NCBI RefSeq assembly: GCF_000003815.2 | Contig: NC_049989.1 | Span: 11,761,704-11,825,703, forward strand | Source of the DNA: Branchiostoma floridae | Lineage: Eukaryota > Chordata > Leptocardii > Amphioxiformes > Branchiostomatidae | Length of the DNA stretch: 64,000 nt | Direction: 5' to 3' | Shown here: positions 35,176 to 46,777 of the stretch, piece after piece | Layout: each line of letters begins with the position of its first letter | Position numbering within the stretch: position 1 is the stretch's first letter | Program-made: the position numbers and the translations under genes | Notes under the pieces: generated by a model | Databases searched by the model: none | What the model was told of the DNA's origin: nothing | The model's input: the letters and a program-made list of their open reading frames with translations, nothing else

Positions 35176-35845
35176 AGGAGAGATTCGTCAAAGTGTTCAC
35201 TCGCTATCATTGGACATCGAGCCAAAAAATGAAGAAAGCATTCTTGGCAAGTACGGTCTCAATGAGTGATTCGATGCTGATAAAAATCGAAATCGAGATT
35301 ACAAATTATGCCGTCTCGCTGTCTGCCACACCCACTGGGAACTGGCTAGAATTCCGTGAAAGATATCTTGTAACTCGGATGAGAGACCAAGTCATCTTTT
35401 ACCTTGGATCACATACAGTCGACTGTAGCCAAGATATCCATTACAGTGTACGGCCTTCACCGCTTGCAAGCAATAGTGTACTTCAATAGTAGCCAAATTG
35501 TATCCAACAAGAAATCGAAGGTCCAATACCTCCGTGAAGTAACTTTACGTTTCGTGAATTTCTTGTTTTAGTTAACATAATGTATCTTTCCTTGCTTCTG
35601 TTTGATTCATTTTTAACTGACCCCCACACATAAGGCAACAGCCATGCACATAGCAAAAAAAGAAACAGGAAATGGGACTTATTTTGTGACCTTTTTGGAA
35701 TCTCTGACCTAACTTCCTGTCAGTGTTCCCGATGTGCTTAGCATGTGGTAACCAGCCTTGGGGGTACCATTTTAAACTACAATTCGACCTTCACTTCCTG
35801 TCACCCTACTGCATCAAAAAATAATAAATAAAAAAAACAACTGCG
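35176..35845. other. No gene or repeat recognised
   Basis: The 116-residue plus frame at 35139-35489 begins in the tandem repeat; no family recognised. Confidence 0.35.
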
Positions 35846-35906
35846 GGCACACAAGGAAACAAACAAACGAACCAAAAACAAAACCTCCGTACCCTGAGGT
35901 AATGAC
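35846..35906 (-). repeat. Family L terminal fragment
   Basis: GGCACACAAGGAAACAAACA...GAACCAAAAACAAAACCTCC...GAGGTAATGAC parallels 45029-45085 and, in reverse, the start of the element at 57214. Confidence 0.4.
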
Positions 35907-36070
35907 AAGCTGCGGTATCAATATTGCAAAGCTAGGTGTAGTATCTTAAGATTGTGACGTAAACGTACACGTATAATAAGAAAACTATTCTACAAACAAA
36001 CTTGTTTTTCTTCCATTATATTCAACTTCCGCCATTGACAAAATCTTTCATCACAACTGCCACCCTGGAA

Positions 36071-36318
36071 AACATTACACAAGAAAATGCACCGATGCTC
36101 CAGTTCTGAAGGAAAGCAGCTCCTAGTCTAACTGATCTTTACGAATAAGGCGAAAGGACTAGCGGTCCGTAATGTACTGTGTTGGCGATCAGGGTAACAC
36201 AAGCAAATACAGCTATACTCCAGTTCCGAATGTGAACAAAAGCAGTTCCTACTCTAATTGAACTTCACGATTAAGGCGAAAGGACTAGCCGTACGTGATG
36301 TACTCTGTAGGCGATCTT
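36071..36318. repeat. Tandem duplication, ~120 bp
   Basis: ACACAAG.AAAT.CA(C/G)C.AT(G/A)CTCCAGTTC, then AGCAG(C/T)TCCTA(G/C)TCTAA and AAGGCGAAAGGACTAGC(G/C)GT, occurs at 36071-36190 and 36191-36318 (~80% similar by eye). Confidence 0.85.
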
Positions 36319-38322
36319 GCTAACGGCCCTGCATTCTCCCAATCATGAGTCCGAAAATCGAGTTATCAGACTTGTCAGCAATCCACCCCCCCACCCCCCT
36401 TGATGAGTATGTCGCCGAGTGATGCATCTCAGTCACTCCAAAGGGTCTCTGATAAGAACCTTACTCTCACTATTATCCCGTCTACTCGACACGGGAGGTA
36501 TAGAGTATATCTATCCAGGCCATCGGCCTACTTTAGTCGTCTAACGAAACACCATTACTTGTGACAGGGTGCGTTAATTGCGTTCGTCCTAAAAGAGGGA
36601 TTACAGAACCCATATGAACAGATGAGGTCAAGCTAGGGACAGTTAAGGAGGGATTCAACCCAAGAAGACTGTGTTAATGTCTAGAATATCTCATTTTGCA
36701 GACTACAAACTCAATTGTTGAAGATCCAGGTCAGTTTCCAAGCAGCAGAAGAATGATGGACCCGGTTTTCGTAACATCATCCCAGTTGAAGTTTGGCTGG
36801 TAGTTAGAGATATATATTACACCTGGCTGCAATTTATCTAGAGAGTACTCGAGGGGTTATCAGTATATCAGTGCTACATAATGCAACTGCTGTTGAGTGA
36901 TACTACCGTGAAGCATGATTTAAAAAAAGATAAAATACTACATAATATTTTAGCCACTTGCGCCCTAAAGCATCTGGTAAACTTGACTTACACCATATTA
37001 GTCATCTGAATCTATCCCTTGGATGATAAGAAATTTATTAACAAAACAGCAGATTGATAACTGACAAGAGCTATCTACCAATCAAAAGTCACGACCATAG
37101 CATGCCTAGTACATGAGATATCAAAACTGGAAGTTTCGCTGCAGTACCTCAAAAGCCGCTAGGAGGCTCATTATCAAACTTGATAATGGCCTTACCAAGT
37201 ATCATAAGGATCCATCCACTGCTTCTCGAGTTATGCTATCTCCAAACACAAAGACACACTATATAGCTACCAATTGCAAACGAAACCGAAAACATAATTT
37301 TACTTTTTTTTTTTCTATTTTTCATAATTCAAAAGATCTGCTATCCTACCTTTTACTGGGCGGGCGACATGTTTCGTTAAAATGAAATCTAATATAATTT
37401 TTACATGTACATGTTTCTAAGTATGTTTCTTACAAAGCAAACATTTGCCGAAAGTCGGTCATACACTCTACTATTGCAGCCATCATGCCTAAAACATGGG
37501 CCCACCTACATGTATGATGAAATCCACGGCTTTAAGTGTTTCTCAGCTGCAAGTCTGTTGGAAAGATTGCAGTCGACATCCCCTGCCCTCCGCTGTCATT
37601 AACCAGCGCTCCACCGACTTAGAATATCAGAGTACGACCTCACGCCGACCCGCAGTCTTCAGTTCGCTCTAGATCCCATCCGGAGTCAAAGGCTGCTTGT
37701 TGGGAGCACGCCATGTCCTGTACGGACCAAAAAGGGTTGCTGTTTCCTCGGACCTCTTCCCTGACCCCGGAGACGGCTAAACAACCGCATTAGAAGCGCG
37801 ACGTTTCCAGTTCGCTATGATTAGAGCTTGTACAGCATAGCTTGTACAGGGGGCACAATAAACTAAGACTTGTACCAGCTTTCAACTGCGGAATACAGCC
37901 CGAAGGGAAGTCGAACGATGTAGTTGAAGCTGGCATCACCGATAGGAAAGGTCAAGAGCTATGTCGTGCGGAGCGTTATTGCCTAGCTTCGCCTCACTTC
38001 TCTCCTGGCCTCTGTAGAAAGCTAAGTATATCCTTAGTGCAGAGCAGAAGAAGAAGAAGAAGGAAAAGTGCGGTCGGTGCACGTTGATAGACAAGTCAAC
38101 GTAGGTCTACGGAAGAAAGTAGTGGAATTGTATTTTGAACTGTACTAATCTTGTTGGCACTGTGTGCTGAAGTTTTGCTTCCGTGTGTCTGGATGTTTGT
38201 GTTCTTGTGTATTTGAATACATTGTCAGTAGAGTAGCAGAATGTATTGTCAGTACAGAGTTCAGAGTCGGTAGAATTAGTCATATATCATGCATGACAGA
38301 TTCTCCGGGTCATGAGGTCGTT
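36319..38322. other. No gene or repeat recognised
   Basis: Long unannotated stretch. Short open frames (37113-37385, 37842-38087) show nothing recognisable. CTGCAGTACCTCAAAAGCCG near 37139 loosely matches blocks near 40745 and 44910 (possible decayed dispersed repeat). Confidence 0.35.
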
Positions 38323-38670
38323 CTCCCAACTCTGAACTCCACTTCCTGTCACTCTCACAACTCTGACCTTGTCCTTGACTCACTTCCTGCCACTATGTGG
38401 CGAGACGTGCCCGTCACATGGAAATGACTGCGGAAACAATACCTTCGAACACGGGGGTTATCTAGTACTACATAGCTGTTCCCCCTCAGGATTTCTGTCG
38501 AAATCTCCAACTCTGAACTCCACTTCCTGTCACTTTCACAACTCTGACCTTGTCCTTGATTCACTTCCTGCCACTATCTGGGGAGACGTGCCCATCACAT
38601 GGAAATTGTCGAAATGACTGCGGAAACAATACCTTCGAACACGGAGGTTATCTAGTACTACATATAGCTG
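38323..38670. repeat. Tandem duplication, ~181 bp
   Basis: CTCTGAACTCCACTTCCTGT at 38330 and 38511 starts two copies. Both contain CACAACTCTGACCTTGTCCT, CACTTCCTGCCACTAT.TGG, GAGACGTGCCC.TCACATGG and ATGACTGCGGAAACAATACC and end in TATCTAGTACTACATA. They are ~93% similar by eye, so the event is recent. Confidence 0.95.
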
Positions 38671-39214
38671 ACCCTCCCCCCAACGATGCTGATGATTAGA
38701 AACCTAGGCCATGTCTGTCAATGCATAAATGAGCTGATAATTTCGCCAGGCCACCGGGCGTGATCCCACAGATCTGGGGCGATGACTTACATGTGGAAAT
38801 TAAAACCACACACACACACGGAAAGAGAGACAGGGTCAGCCATATGCATACAACATGGCTCTTGGGGTTGACGTAATCGCAGGCATTGCAATGGTTTTGA
38901 ACAATTTGTATTCAAGATGTAACAGACGTTTTAATATTGTGTTGGTATTCGCTCTATAGTGCTCTTATCGTCGTAACAAACTGCATTAATTAGAGATGTC
39001 ACTAAGTGAGATAGGAAGGTGACAAATGGCTTAATAAATAGGCATCAGATTTGCTTTAAAGACAAACACCTTTTCCTTTTTAAAATCTGTTCGTTTGGAC
39101 GCTGACATCGGATTGAAAGCCTTTGCACCCCATTTTCACTATTGGTTGCGACCGCTGTGCGATCAACACATTTGATGATGACCAAATCTTCAAAGTTTAT
39201 GTATTTTGTTTTCT
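38671..39214. other. No gene or repeat recognised
   Basis: Ordinary A+T-rich sequence with a short CACACACACA run near 38808. Confidence 0.35.
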
Positions 39215-39313
39215 TTTGAATCCAACTTTCACATAGTTGGATTCCAATTACTAAACCAAGGGTTACACAAAATCCTATTTTGGTCGCTGTACAGTCTCTC
39301 AGTGACCGCCGTC
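39215..39313 (+). repeat. Dispersed repeat, family R (diverged)
   Basis: AAGGGTTACACAAAATCCTATTTTGGTCGC parallels the core blocks at 58971-58995 and 1790-1835. Confidence 0.4.
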
Positions 39314-39394
39314 TATTAGAATTAATCTACAAAATGTTGATGGCCTATATAGCAAAGCATGTACGAGTATGTATAAAACATATATATACAACAT

Positions 39395-39667
39395 ATGTTC
39401 CCAAATTTCCGATACTTGAATACCACGGAAAAATTCATATTTCTCATGCAATTAGATAAACAGTATATTATTGATTCCATTTGTCCCTATGTTTATAACT
39501 GTTTTAAGAAGCGAGAAGAAGTTGAACTTGTACATACTTGAATGTATTAGCATATGTAGAGATGATAAGATACCTTTTTTTGTCAAAATTGTACCTTATC
39601 ACTAGCGCTACGACCTGTACTTAGCTTGTTAGAGCACAAATGTACAATAAAGGTCATTCATTCATTA
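39395..39667 (+). mobile_element. LINE 3' end: last ~48 codons plus 3' UTR
   Basis: A frame from 39395 to a stop at 39539-39541 encodes a peptide with KFIFLMQLD in the middle and CFKKREEVELVHT at the end. It reads like the C-terminal tail of a LINE polymerase (CR1/L2-like is my best guess). The 3' UTR has GACCTGTACTTAGCTTGTTA, then ACAATAAAGG and ends in TCATTCATTCATT, a short-unit tail of the kind seen on CR1/L2 elements. The fragment at 55263-55415 shares KKREE.EL and GACCTGTACTTAG. The 5' part is missing, as expected from 5'-truncated insertion. Confidence 0.65.
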
Positions 39668-40456
39668 TAAACCACCCATATACAGGAGACTCTGAGACCA
39701 ATCTAGTTGATCATGACCGCCGTTGGCTCTGACTCCGGTGGAAGGAAAGGGTAATAAACTACAGATTCTCCTCCCGATAAACACACATAATTTTCTGTAT
39801 CACAAACCTAATGAAAGAATGCCCAACCGAGCTAAGTACAGGTCACAACAAAGACAAGCCATGCATATACAAAAGTATCACAAATCTAGTCTAACACAAA
39901 TGTACGGCTTTTTCTCGCTTCTTGGTAATAGTGAAAATGTAGGACTGCATGGGTTTAGCAATAGTCGCTTTGTCAAAACGCATGAGGAATATTCATTTGT
40001 CAGTGCTACTCATATGTCTAAAGTGAGGGAATCTACTTTATATATAACTAAATAGCACATTTCTATCATTAATAAATCGCTTTCAAACTCAGCAGGCGGC
40101 TGGTTAATTCAGCACAGCAAGATTGGGATTGCGATGCAAGCAGAGGTTGCCCCAGTTGTAATATGTAAGACAGACTACAGTTGACAGGGTGAAGGTGTTT
40201 CGTAGTGCAGTAAAAGGGTCAGGGCGCATGTCAGAGAGGCATAACATAACCCCATGGCCTGAGTTTGTAAGGCGCTCCAGTGAACATCGTGTTGGCATCG
40301 TTGTCTTTTAAGCATCAAGACATACTGTCAAACCGGTAACAGTGTAGCTATGATAACTGCTACACAAGGTACACAATTGATGTTCCATCACCTACATGTA
40401 CGTTTTTTTAAAAAGGGATTGAATTAAAAGTAAGTCGACATCCAATGTATGGTTAG
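39668..40456. other. No gene or repeat recognised
   Basis: The 110-residue plus frame at 39723-40055 has no recognisable features. Confidence 0.35.
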
Positions 40457-40665
40457 GGTGGTATCTCATTACACTTGGGGCACCGGTACGGCACTGTGGG
40501 GTTCCAAGATAACACAACGAATTTCAAAGGTAAAGAAGTCATACTTTTACGTATTACGCAATATCTAAATTATTAAGAAAATCTGGGATAATAACACAAC
40601 AGTGCTGCAGTGAAGGAACCCCGCAGTAACGCATACCGGTGCCCCAAGTGCAGTGAGATACCACC
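40457..40665. mobile_element. MITE with GGTGGTATCTCA ends, 209 bp
   Basis: Left arm GGTGGTATCTCA...GGGGCACCGGTACGGCACTG and right arm ...CCGGTGCCCCAAGTGCAGTG.AGATACCACC form a ~50 bp imperfect inverted repeat. It is the better-preserved partner of 9490-9736, with a different core and a shared ATAACACAAC(A/G) phrase. Flanks contain TTA on each side but the duplication is not convincing. Confidence 0.85.
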
Positions 40666-41164
40666 TTTACAAACCATCTATGTGATTTTTTATCTGTGCC
40701 TTCTGAGAATAAGAAAGCGAGATATCAAAGCCAAAGATTCCGCTAAAGTACCGTAGAAAGTTGCGAGGAGGCCCATTATCAAATTTCACCTTCCTTTTCT
40801 CGTCCCGTACCAGTTAGTTACCCACTTTAAGAGCGCATGGCAGTAGGCTAGTTCGGATCAGTGAGACCTGTTGTCGCTATCATCACCATGTCGTGCCCGT
40901 GAACTTGCCAGTTGTTCGGAGTCAGACCAGATGTGCCAGCCCACTTACCTTCCAGCGGTGCCGTACTGACAGAGAAGCCACGTCTGACGCTCGTTAGAAC
41001 GGAGCAGGTGCAGCTTTACGGCAAAATTAGCGAATTCCAAGTCCTGCCCCGAACTTCTTGGAGAGCAAGCACATCTGTTTCAAGGTAGTGGGTGGTCGTG
41101 GAAGACATTTCGACCAAATATGCTTCTGTCCAGAAAGTTCACCTGTCATTCGCCAGAAGATTAT
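40666..41164. other. No repeat; one weak exon candidate on minus strand
   Basis: GAAGGTAAGTGGG on the minus strand (donor at 40949/40948) follows an open frame back to 41074, where an AAACAG/ATG acceptor-like junction lies. The peptide is not recognised. See the corresponding finding. Confidence 0.3.
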
Positions 41165-41255
41165 ATTTTGAGCGTATTTGTCTGTGTGTGTGTCTGTTAA
41201 CAGCGTAAATCGAGAAGCCTTGGGTGGATCCTGATGATATTTGGTCGGTGAGTAG
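41165..41255 (+). repeat. Family L fragment
   Basis: TTTGTCTGTGTGTGTGTCTG, then GTAAATCGAGAAGCCTTGGG and GATCCTGATGATATTTGGT, follows the order at the left end of 57214-58295. Confidence 0.45.
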
Positions 41256-41630
41256 CTATAGGGTCGGCAAAACGAAGGTCAAGTTCGATAATTATATGTC
41301 TCTGCCTAATTTCAGTATAGGCTGAAAAGCTGCTTTTTCCTTTCGAGACGGGGAGGGGAGGGGGTCTCGAGGTACGAAAAAATCCCCTTGCTATTTCCGA
41401 AAAGTGCAGTGTACAACGCACACTCGACCGACGCCACACACCCTGCCATAATGTCATGACTGCAGCCAAGTAGCGAGCCACATGAACGACAACAGCCGAA
41501 CTCCCGCCCTTCAAGTCCAACATGGGGGCTGCTAGCTGAACCACGCAAGCAAGTAAAAGTTCAACTGAGGCATGTGACAGGGGAGGGGCAGTGCTTGAGG
41601 CGCACTCGCTCTGTCAATCAAGGGGAGAAG
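41256..41630. other. No gene or repeat recognised
   Basis: The 115-residue minus frame (41197-41544) and its overlap partner start next to a family L fragment; no domain recognised. Confidence 0.35.
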
Positions 41631-41980
41631 TACCGTGGCCGATATCAACAATGTGCAATTTGCTCCAGACACTTAATTGTCTGCTCAAGACACTGACATT
41701 TTTGCAAAACACACTTACTTTTTTCTGTCAAACACTTTTTTTTTTCTGTACAACACACTTACTTGTTTTTGCAAAACACACTTACATTTTGTGTGCGCGA
41801 CACACTAACTTTTTTTGCAAAACACAATTGTTTTTTTCTGCGTGAGACAATTACTTTTCTGCGCGGTACACTTCCTTTTTCTGTGGTGCACACCCCTCCC
41901 TTAATCAATGGATGTGACAAAAAAAAGTGTCTTGAGCAGAAAAATAGGTGTGTTGCACATTGTTGATATCGGCCACGGTA
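41631..41980. mobile_element. MITE with tandem-repeat core, 350 bp
   Basis: Arms TACCGTGGCCGATATCAACA...TGTGCAA and its reverse complement, then TGTCTGCTCAAGACAC / GTGTCTTGAGCAGA, form long inverted ends. The core is ~9 repeats of an A+T-rich 20-25 bp phrase, TTACTTTTTTTGCAAAACACAC with variants (CTGTACAACACAC, GTGCGCGACACAC). Frames across it encode FLQNTLTFFCQ-like reiterations and are not genes. Confidence 0.85.
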
Positions 41981-43945
41981 AAGAAGAAGCCTGGTTAACG
42001 GGGAAAGTCGATACAAGTGTGTTCAGAATACAGGAAAACATCAACCCGATTACGAGTTAATGGTCGGCAAGTGGACAAGTCAAATAGTCACTGTAAAAGT
42101 TATATACATCAGCGTATGTGGGCGTGAATTACACAAGATATGGGCGTATGTACACTAATCACTTAGAACTCATGTGGCGTATGTTGGTATGTTGGTATGT
42201 TGTCATATCCAAAATATGTTATGTTACGTTAACCTTGAAAAAGCGTGTGGTTCGATTTTAATTATTTGTTTGGCTGTATTGACACATACCGTTAGGGCTA
42301 CCCAAATATCTTAATGCTATTACAAAGGACTAGCCCTCTTCTTAATAATATTACTGAACAATATACAATTCACAATATGAGCAATTACAAGTTACCATGT
42401 CATACGAGTGTGTTATTTTGAGGAGAAGAGAGTCTCTGATAATATTCTACCAAGCGAAATATCGGTAGTTGAAACGGTCAAGACCAAAGACAAAACTCTA
42501 GTGATGCAATACAGTAAGACTATTTATGCTGTCTTGGCGTTGCCTCAGTTAGATCCTCATATGTCTCATGTTATACTACCTATCCCAGCGGTTATACTAC
42601 CTATCCAATTTTGTTTTAGGGTTGTCGATAAAGATGAGGAGGGATAACACGTTGTGTCGATGGCTACTGGCCAGAGTGTGCTACAAGCTTTGGAAACCGA
42701 TAGTCTTTGTTTCATTTTATACAGATGAAGGAGACAGATGGTCGACGAAACGTTAAAGTTTACTGAAGAATTAAAGACGATTTTGTAACGAAGAAGACTT
42801 TGTTCAATCTCACTCAATGTGTGTTCAATAGTAATAGTTTATTACAAATTCCTGCCCGAGGGCTAATTGCAGTTGACATGAAAGTGGACAAATTGTGTAG
42901 AACATAACAGTGTAGACTATGTCTACTCTAGTCTGAAAGCTAACTTTAAACTGTAATTTGTTGGGTTCGACTTCTTTTCCTGAGACAGTTGACACAGTGG
43001 AAGACGAAGGATCCCACCTTTTCTATAATTTGCGGGCTCTGTGGTGTAAGGAGGAACGTAGCTTTCTCTTTGTCTGTAAACACGGGGAAAGTTGGGAGGA
43101 ATTTAGCGGCCTCTTTAGGATTGATCTACCAAACCGATGAAGCTATTTACGGACGTTTTGGAAACCATTTGAACCCCTGCCACCGGCACGGTACCTTGAG
43201 ACCGCTCGGACCAACTCTCTCACGACCCGCAAGGTCACTACGGATCAACTCCGGGCGCGATGATTCCAACACATGTTCCCGCGCCCCCCGGGCATGTAAG
43301 GTATATCTTTCCTCACAAGACTCCGCTTAGGTCAACTTCAGGGGCAACATGGACTCATCTCAAGTAGATAGCCTCGCATAGCAGGCTACGCTGCAGGCAG
43401 TGCGTATTTTATAGCGCCGCCTTAGTTGCTAACGCAATACGTTTAGTTGTTGCTGTCTGTTTGCCTCATTGACCTCGTTTTCGATATATCATGGTCGCCG
43501 AGTGAGAAAGGTGTACTCTTATTCCCTGTTGACCAATATGACGTAGAAAACGAGGACCATTCTGAACAAATCATCATCAAGGCAATCAGAGATGGCAGAC
43601 TTCACCCACTTGATGCAAAGGTATTTGCAACCATTCTAGACTTCTAGTCCAACAAAAAACAGATATGGCAGACTTCACCAACTTTTGGAGCGCACAGATA
43701 GAACACATGAACAGACTGGAACAACAGAAACATGCCAAAACAATACTTCACTACCTTTGGTCGAAATATCCCCCCCCCCCTCCCACCAAATGTACAGAAT
43801 AAGAAGAATAGCCAAACAGCTGCCGTGGAGTCTGATTTTCAGGCTATCTGGTATATCCGTACTGGTGCAGACGGATAGATCATGTCGACTTCACTGCTTA
43901 CACCAAAACAAACTGGAACTTGACCTCTGCTACTGAGGATTAAGT
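41981..43945. other. No confirmed gene; weak protein-like frame inside
   Basis: Holds a hairpin/GAAACGTT box (42725-42755), a 22 bp duplication GTTATACTACCTATCC(C/A)A near 42569-42603, and a protein-like frame at 43447-43647 (see findings). A block GCAATTAGCCCTCGGGCA (minus strand, 42850-42870) recurs on the plus strand at 60193-60213. Confidence 0.35.
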
Positions 43946-44450
43946 CCCTGTCACACATAGCCAACCATGGCCTCAACTCCAGACACTATGGTTGGGAGTC
44001 ATGGGCAACGTCATTTGTGACTATGAATTTGGTCGACGAGGTAGCCTACCAAGACGTCATCTGCACCAACCGACTATAAGTTTTGACAACTCAAAAGCGG
44101 GAAAATCATGTTCTGCTTTGATGCGATCACAGCATCGATCTGAAACTAGAATACCGTAGGATAGATTCCAGACTACTCCCAATTACAGTAAGTCCCAACC
44201 CAGAGCCGACCTTGGTTGGTGAGTGGTCGGGAATAATGTATCTGTACCTGTATCCATTTCTGTATCTGTATCTATATGCTAATAATATAGCCGGTATAAC
44301 TGCCCTTCGGCGTAACACGCCAGCTTTGCAAGCACACTAAACGACCAGTAGCACCTAACTTTTGCGTCTAACTGCAAGTGTTTTTTAAAACTATCCACCG
44401 AAGATGCCCCTAGGAGAAGGTTGTGAGAAGTTCCTGAATGTCTGACAGGG
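43946..44450 (+). mobile_element. Family P element with nested insertion
   Basis: Starts CCCTGTCACACATAGCCAAC, keeps all family landmarks (ACCATGGCC, GGTTGGGAGT, CTACTCCCAA, CCAACCCAGAGCC, GAGTGGTCGGG). It is then interrupted at ~44238 by a family T repeat and resumes at ~44392 to end CCTGAATGTCTGACAGGG. Without the insertion it is ~350 bp, like the copy at 3875-4209. Non-coding. Confidence 0.75.
44238..44391 (+). mobile_element. Family T repeat nested in family P
   Basis: Begins with GTATCTGTACCTGTATC and TATCTGTATCTATAT, then CTTCGGCGTAACACGCCAGC and CTGCAAGTGTTTTT; second copy of 32584-32720. Its position between two family P blocks that are adjacent at 25092-25190 shows it is an insertion. 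Confidence 0.7.
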
Positions 44451-44994
44451 GCCTCAGTTACAGTCGCGGATATAGATTTGATAGTAAATGTTATCAAGTG
44501 ATGTATGAAGTAGAAGTGCTGGTTTCAACAAACATAACTCGACATTCAGAACTCTACAGTACATGCCCCCTCGTGACTTCCTTTCTGGGTCGTTCCGGAT
44601 AGGATTAAACCGCGTTCTGACCCCAAACAGTGGATAAAAACAAACACACTCCGGGCCATGGCCACCACCACGTATAATGAGGACTCATGGCGGCATCTAC
44701 GTATACTATGGTAACTAGTGGTAAAGAATCCTATCCTATCATGATCACAAATACAGAAAATTTTGTGAATTACTTCACTTATACATTATTGCGAATTCTT
44801 ATCACTTGATTATGTCTATGTACTTTCCTAACAGTGTGGGACCAATTTTGGACCGAGCCAATTAGACAACCTTCCGATCCTGCCAGTATCCGGTTACACC
44901 ACAGTGCACTACTTTAAAATACTGCTAGGGGGCCCGAAATCACCGTGTAACTTGTGGACCCCATAACAACGAACGTACGAGTACCCAAATCCAT
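44451..44994. other. No gene; possible decayed family L extension
   Basis: CACTACTTTAAAATACTGCT followed by AGGGGGCCCGAAATCACC (near 44908-44945) probably belongs with the family L fragment that follows. Confidence 0.35.
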
Positions 44995-45085
44995 ACAAAT
45001 CTATTAAAAGAATCTTGAGTTATAGGACCGAACACACAAACAGAACCAAAAACAGTACCTCTGTAACCTTCCTAGAGGTAAAAAA
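44995..45085 (-). repeat. Family L fragment
   Basis: Plus-strand text ATCTTGAGTTATAGGACCGA, ACACACAAACAGAACC and CTCTGTAACC...AGAGGTA is the reverse of the ACCTCC...ATAACTCAAGA order at the left end of 57214-58295. Confidence 0.5.
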
Positions 45086-45888
45086 AAAACTGTACAAAAT
45101 CTTGACCCGATGAGGGCAATGTACCAGTACATGACCATACTCCGTCCGTGTCCCATAATTTGTACCATCGTTACACAAAAGCTGACAATATCAACCTTGA
45201 TTTTATGAATTACTTTCTGTCGCTCCTCCGTTTAAAATGACCACAAATAACTCTGCCGACATTTTCAGGCCGTTCTTTTAGGTTCGATCATGCGTTCATA
45301 ATGTGTAAAGATGTATTACATCCCTTGGGACGTACTAGTAGTGTTCGCTCAAAGATACTTACACGCAACTGAATCATCTACCCGACGTAAGAAATGATTG
45401 CGTCTAAATTGAATTAAAGAATCTGGTCCTGAAGTTTCTGGATAAAAAAAGAGAAGAATTTGGCCAAATAGGGACAAATAAGTTACTATGGGTTTTTAGT
45501 CAGGCTTTTGCAGTGTATCCAGCGCCCACGGCGAAACACTTCACTCCTAGGTCAATTTACTCCTACTATATAGACTTTTATTCCTAACTTGGCCAAATTC
45601 CCCTATTACTATTATTACTTCATTAGTCAGTGCCCTCACTACGAGGCCGAAAAAACAGATCATATCAAAATGTTGCCTCAATTTCACCGAGCTTTAACCA
45701 TTTAGGAGATCAGCAAAAGACTACATTTTTTACTAAAATCACAAAACCCACAGAAAGTAGGACAATTCATTAACTACAGTCTTCAAAGAAGAAGTCAAAC
45801 CCTACAATAGTAAACTTAGCACCTTATAGTAGATAAGAAACCAATGTTATGTACTAAATGACTCGGGCATGATTTTGCAAATCAACTC
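45086..45888. other. No gene or repeat recognised
   Basis: Featureless A+T-rich sequence. Confidence 0.4.
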
Positions 45889-46360
45889 ATCATTATTATT
45901 ATTATTATTATTCGACCTGGCGGAAGTCTGGTGGAGACTACGTAACAGACAGGACCATATGCCAGACATCTTCCTTAGAATCCCCGTCTGAACGCTGTCT
46001 ATCACCGGGGAAAGCAAATCAGTGAGACAGTTCTTCAGGCAGGAATGTTTCAGATTCCTACCGGAGTAGGGCGTTAATCTATATAGTCCATCACGTACGG
46101 AGTATGAAAGAGACCAAATCCCGGCAATCTGGCGTAACGGCGTGATCATCAACCCACTGTCAATCCCTGCACGATAATTGTAAGCGTCAAAACCGTAGAC
46201 GTTGATCATCAATTTTATGGCTACGTAACATATGGTGATTAACTTTCCAGCTAACGCAAGAAGAAGAGAGTCTCGGAGCTGAGCCAAAAGTTGTCCCGAA
46301 AGAGTTGAAATAGAAAGTAGTGTACAACTATGGGGATACTGCCGAACAAAGGGCACAAAG
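45889..46360 (-). mobile_element. Possible retroposon with (TAA)n tail
   Basis: On the minus strand ~450 bp of sequence ends CTTCCGCCAGGTCGAA and then (TAA)8 followed by TGATGAG. A body ending directly in a TAA-type microsatellite is typical of SINE/LINE 3' tails. The 169-residue minus frame through it contains a run of Asn encoded by the tail and lacks recognisable motifs, so I do not call it a gene. The tail itself (45889-45913) is certain; the rest is inference. Confidence 0.4.
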
Positions 46361-46777
46361 AACTATAGTATCATTGCTTCATCCCAGGAAGTAGTCAGAT
46401 GCCAAAAAGGTTCTATGGCCTACGCAGGCCAACTCCTCGGGCATATGGCCAACATGCCCCAATGAAATTCTACAGCAGGCCTTCCCTGATAACGATAGAT
46501 ACATTTCTTGAGTCGGCATCCAGGCTACCCAGAAAGCCGCCGGGGGGCCCAAAAGGTAACCACCTCCTCAAGAAGCCGAGAAAAGGCTACATACATATCA
46601 AATATCAAAACATGCCACCTAAAGGTTTTTGATCATGAGTTATTTCAGTTAACACACACAGGGCACACAATAAGAAATTTTCAACCAAGCGCTAATGGAA
46701 ATATACGACATTAAAGAAGGAAATAAAGTTTACATCTGCAATACCACTGACTTAACCATCCGTTGTCTATCTACTCT
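46361..46777. other. No gene; dispersed-repeat traces
   Basis: ACATGCCCCAATGAAATTCT near 46453 parallels GCATGCCCACAAGGACATTC near 46850, and CCCAGAAAGCCGCCGGGGGG near 46527 resembles dispersed blocks near 44925. Probably a decayed repeat. Confidence 0.35.

Noticed and set aside
41591-42016. Frames encoding reiterated FLQNTLTFF-like peptides
   Set aside because: They are the translated tandem core of a MITE.
45847-46356. 169-residue minus-strand frame
   Set aside because: It ends through a (TAA)n tail encoding Asn, shows no motif, and fits a retroposon body better than a gene.
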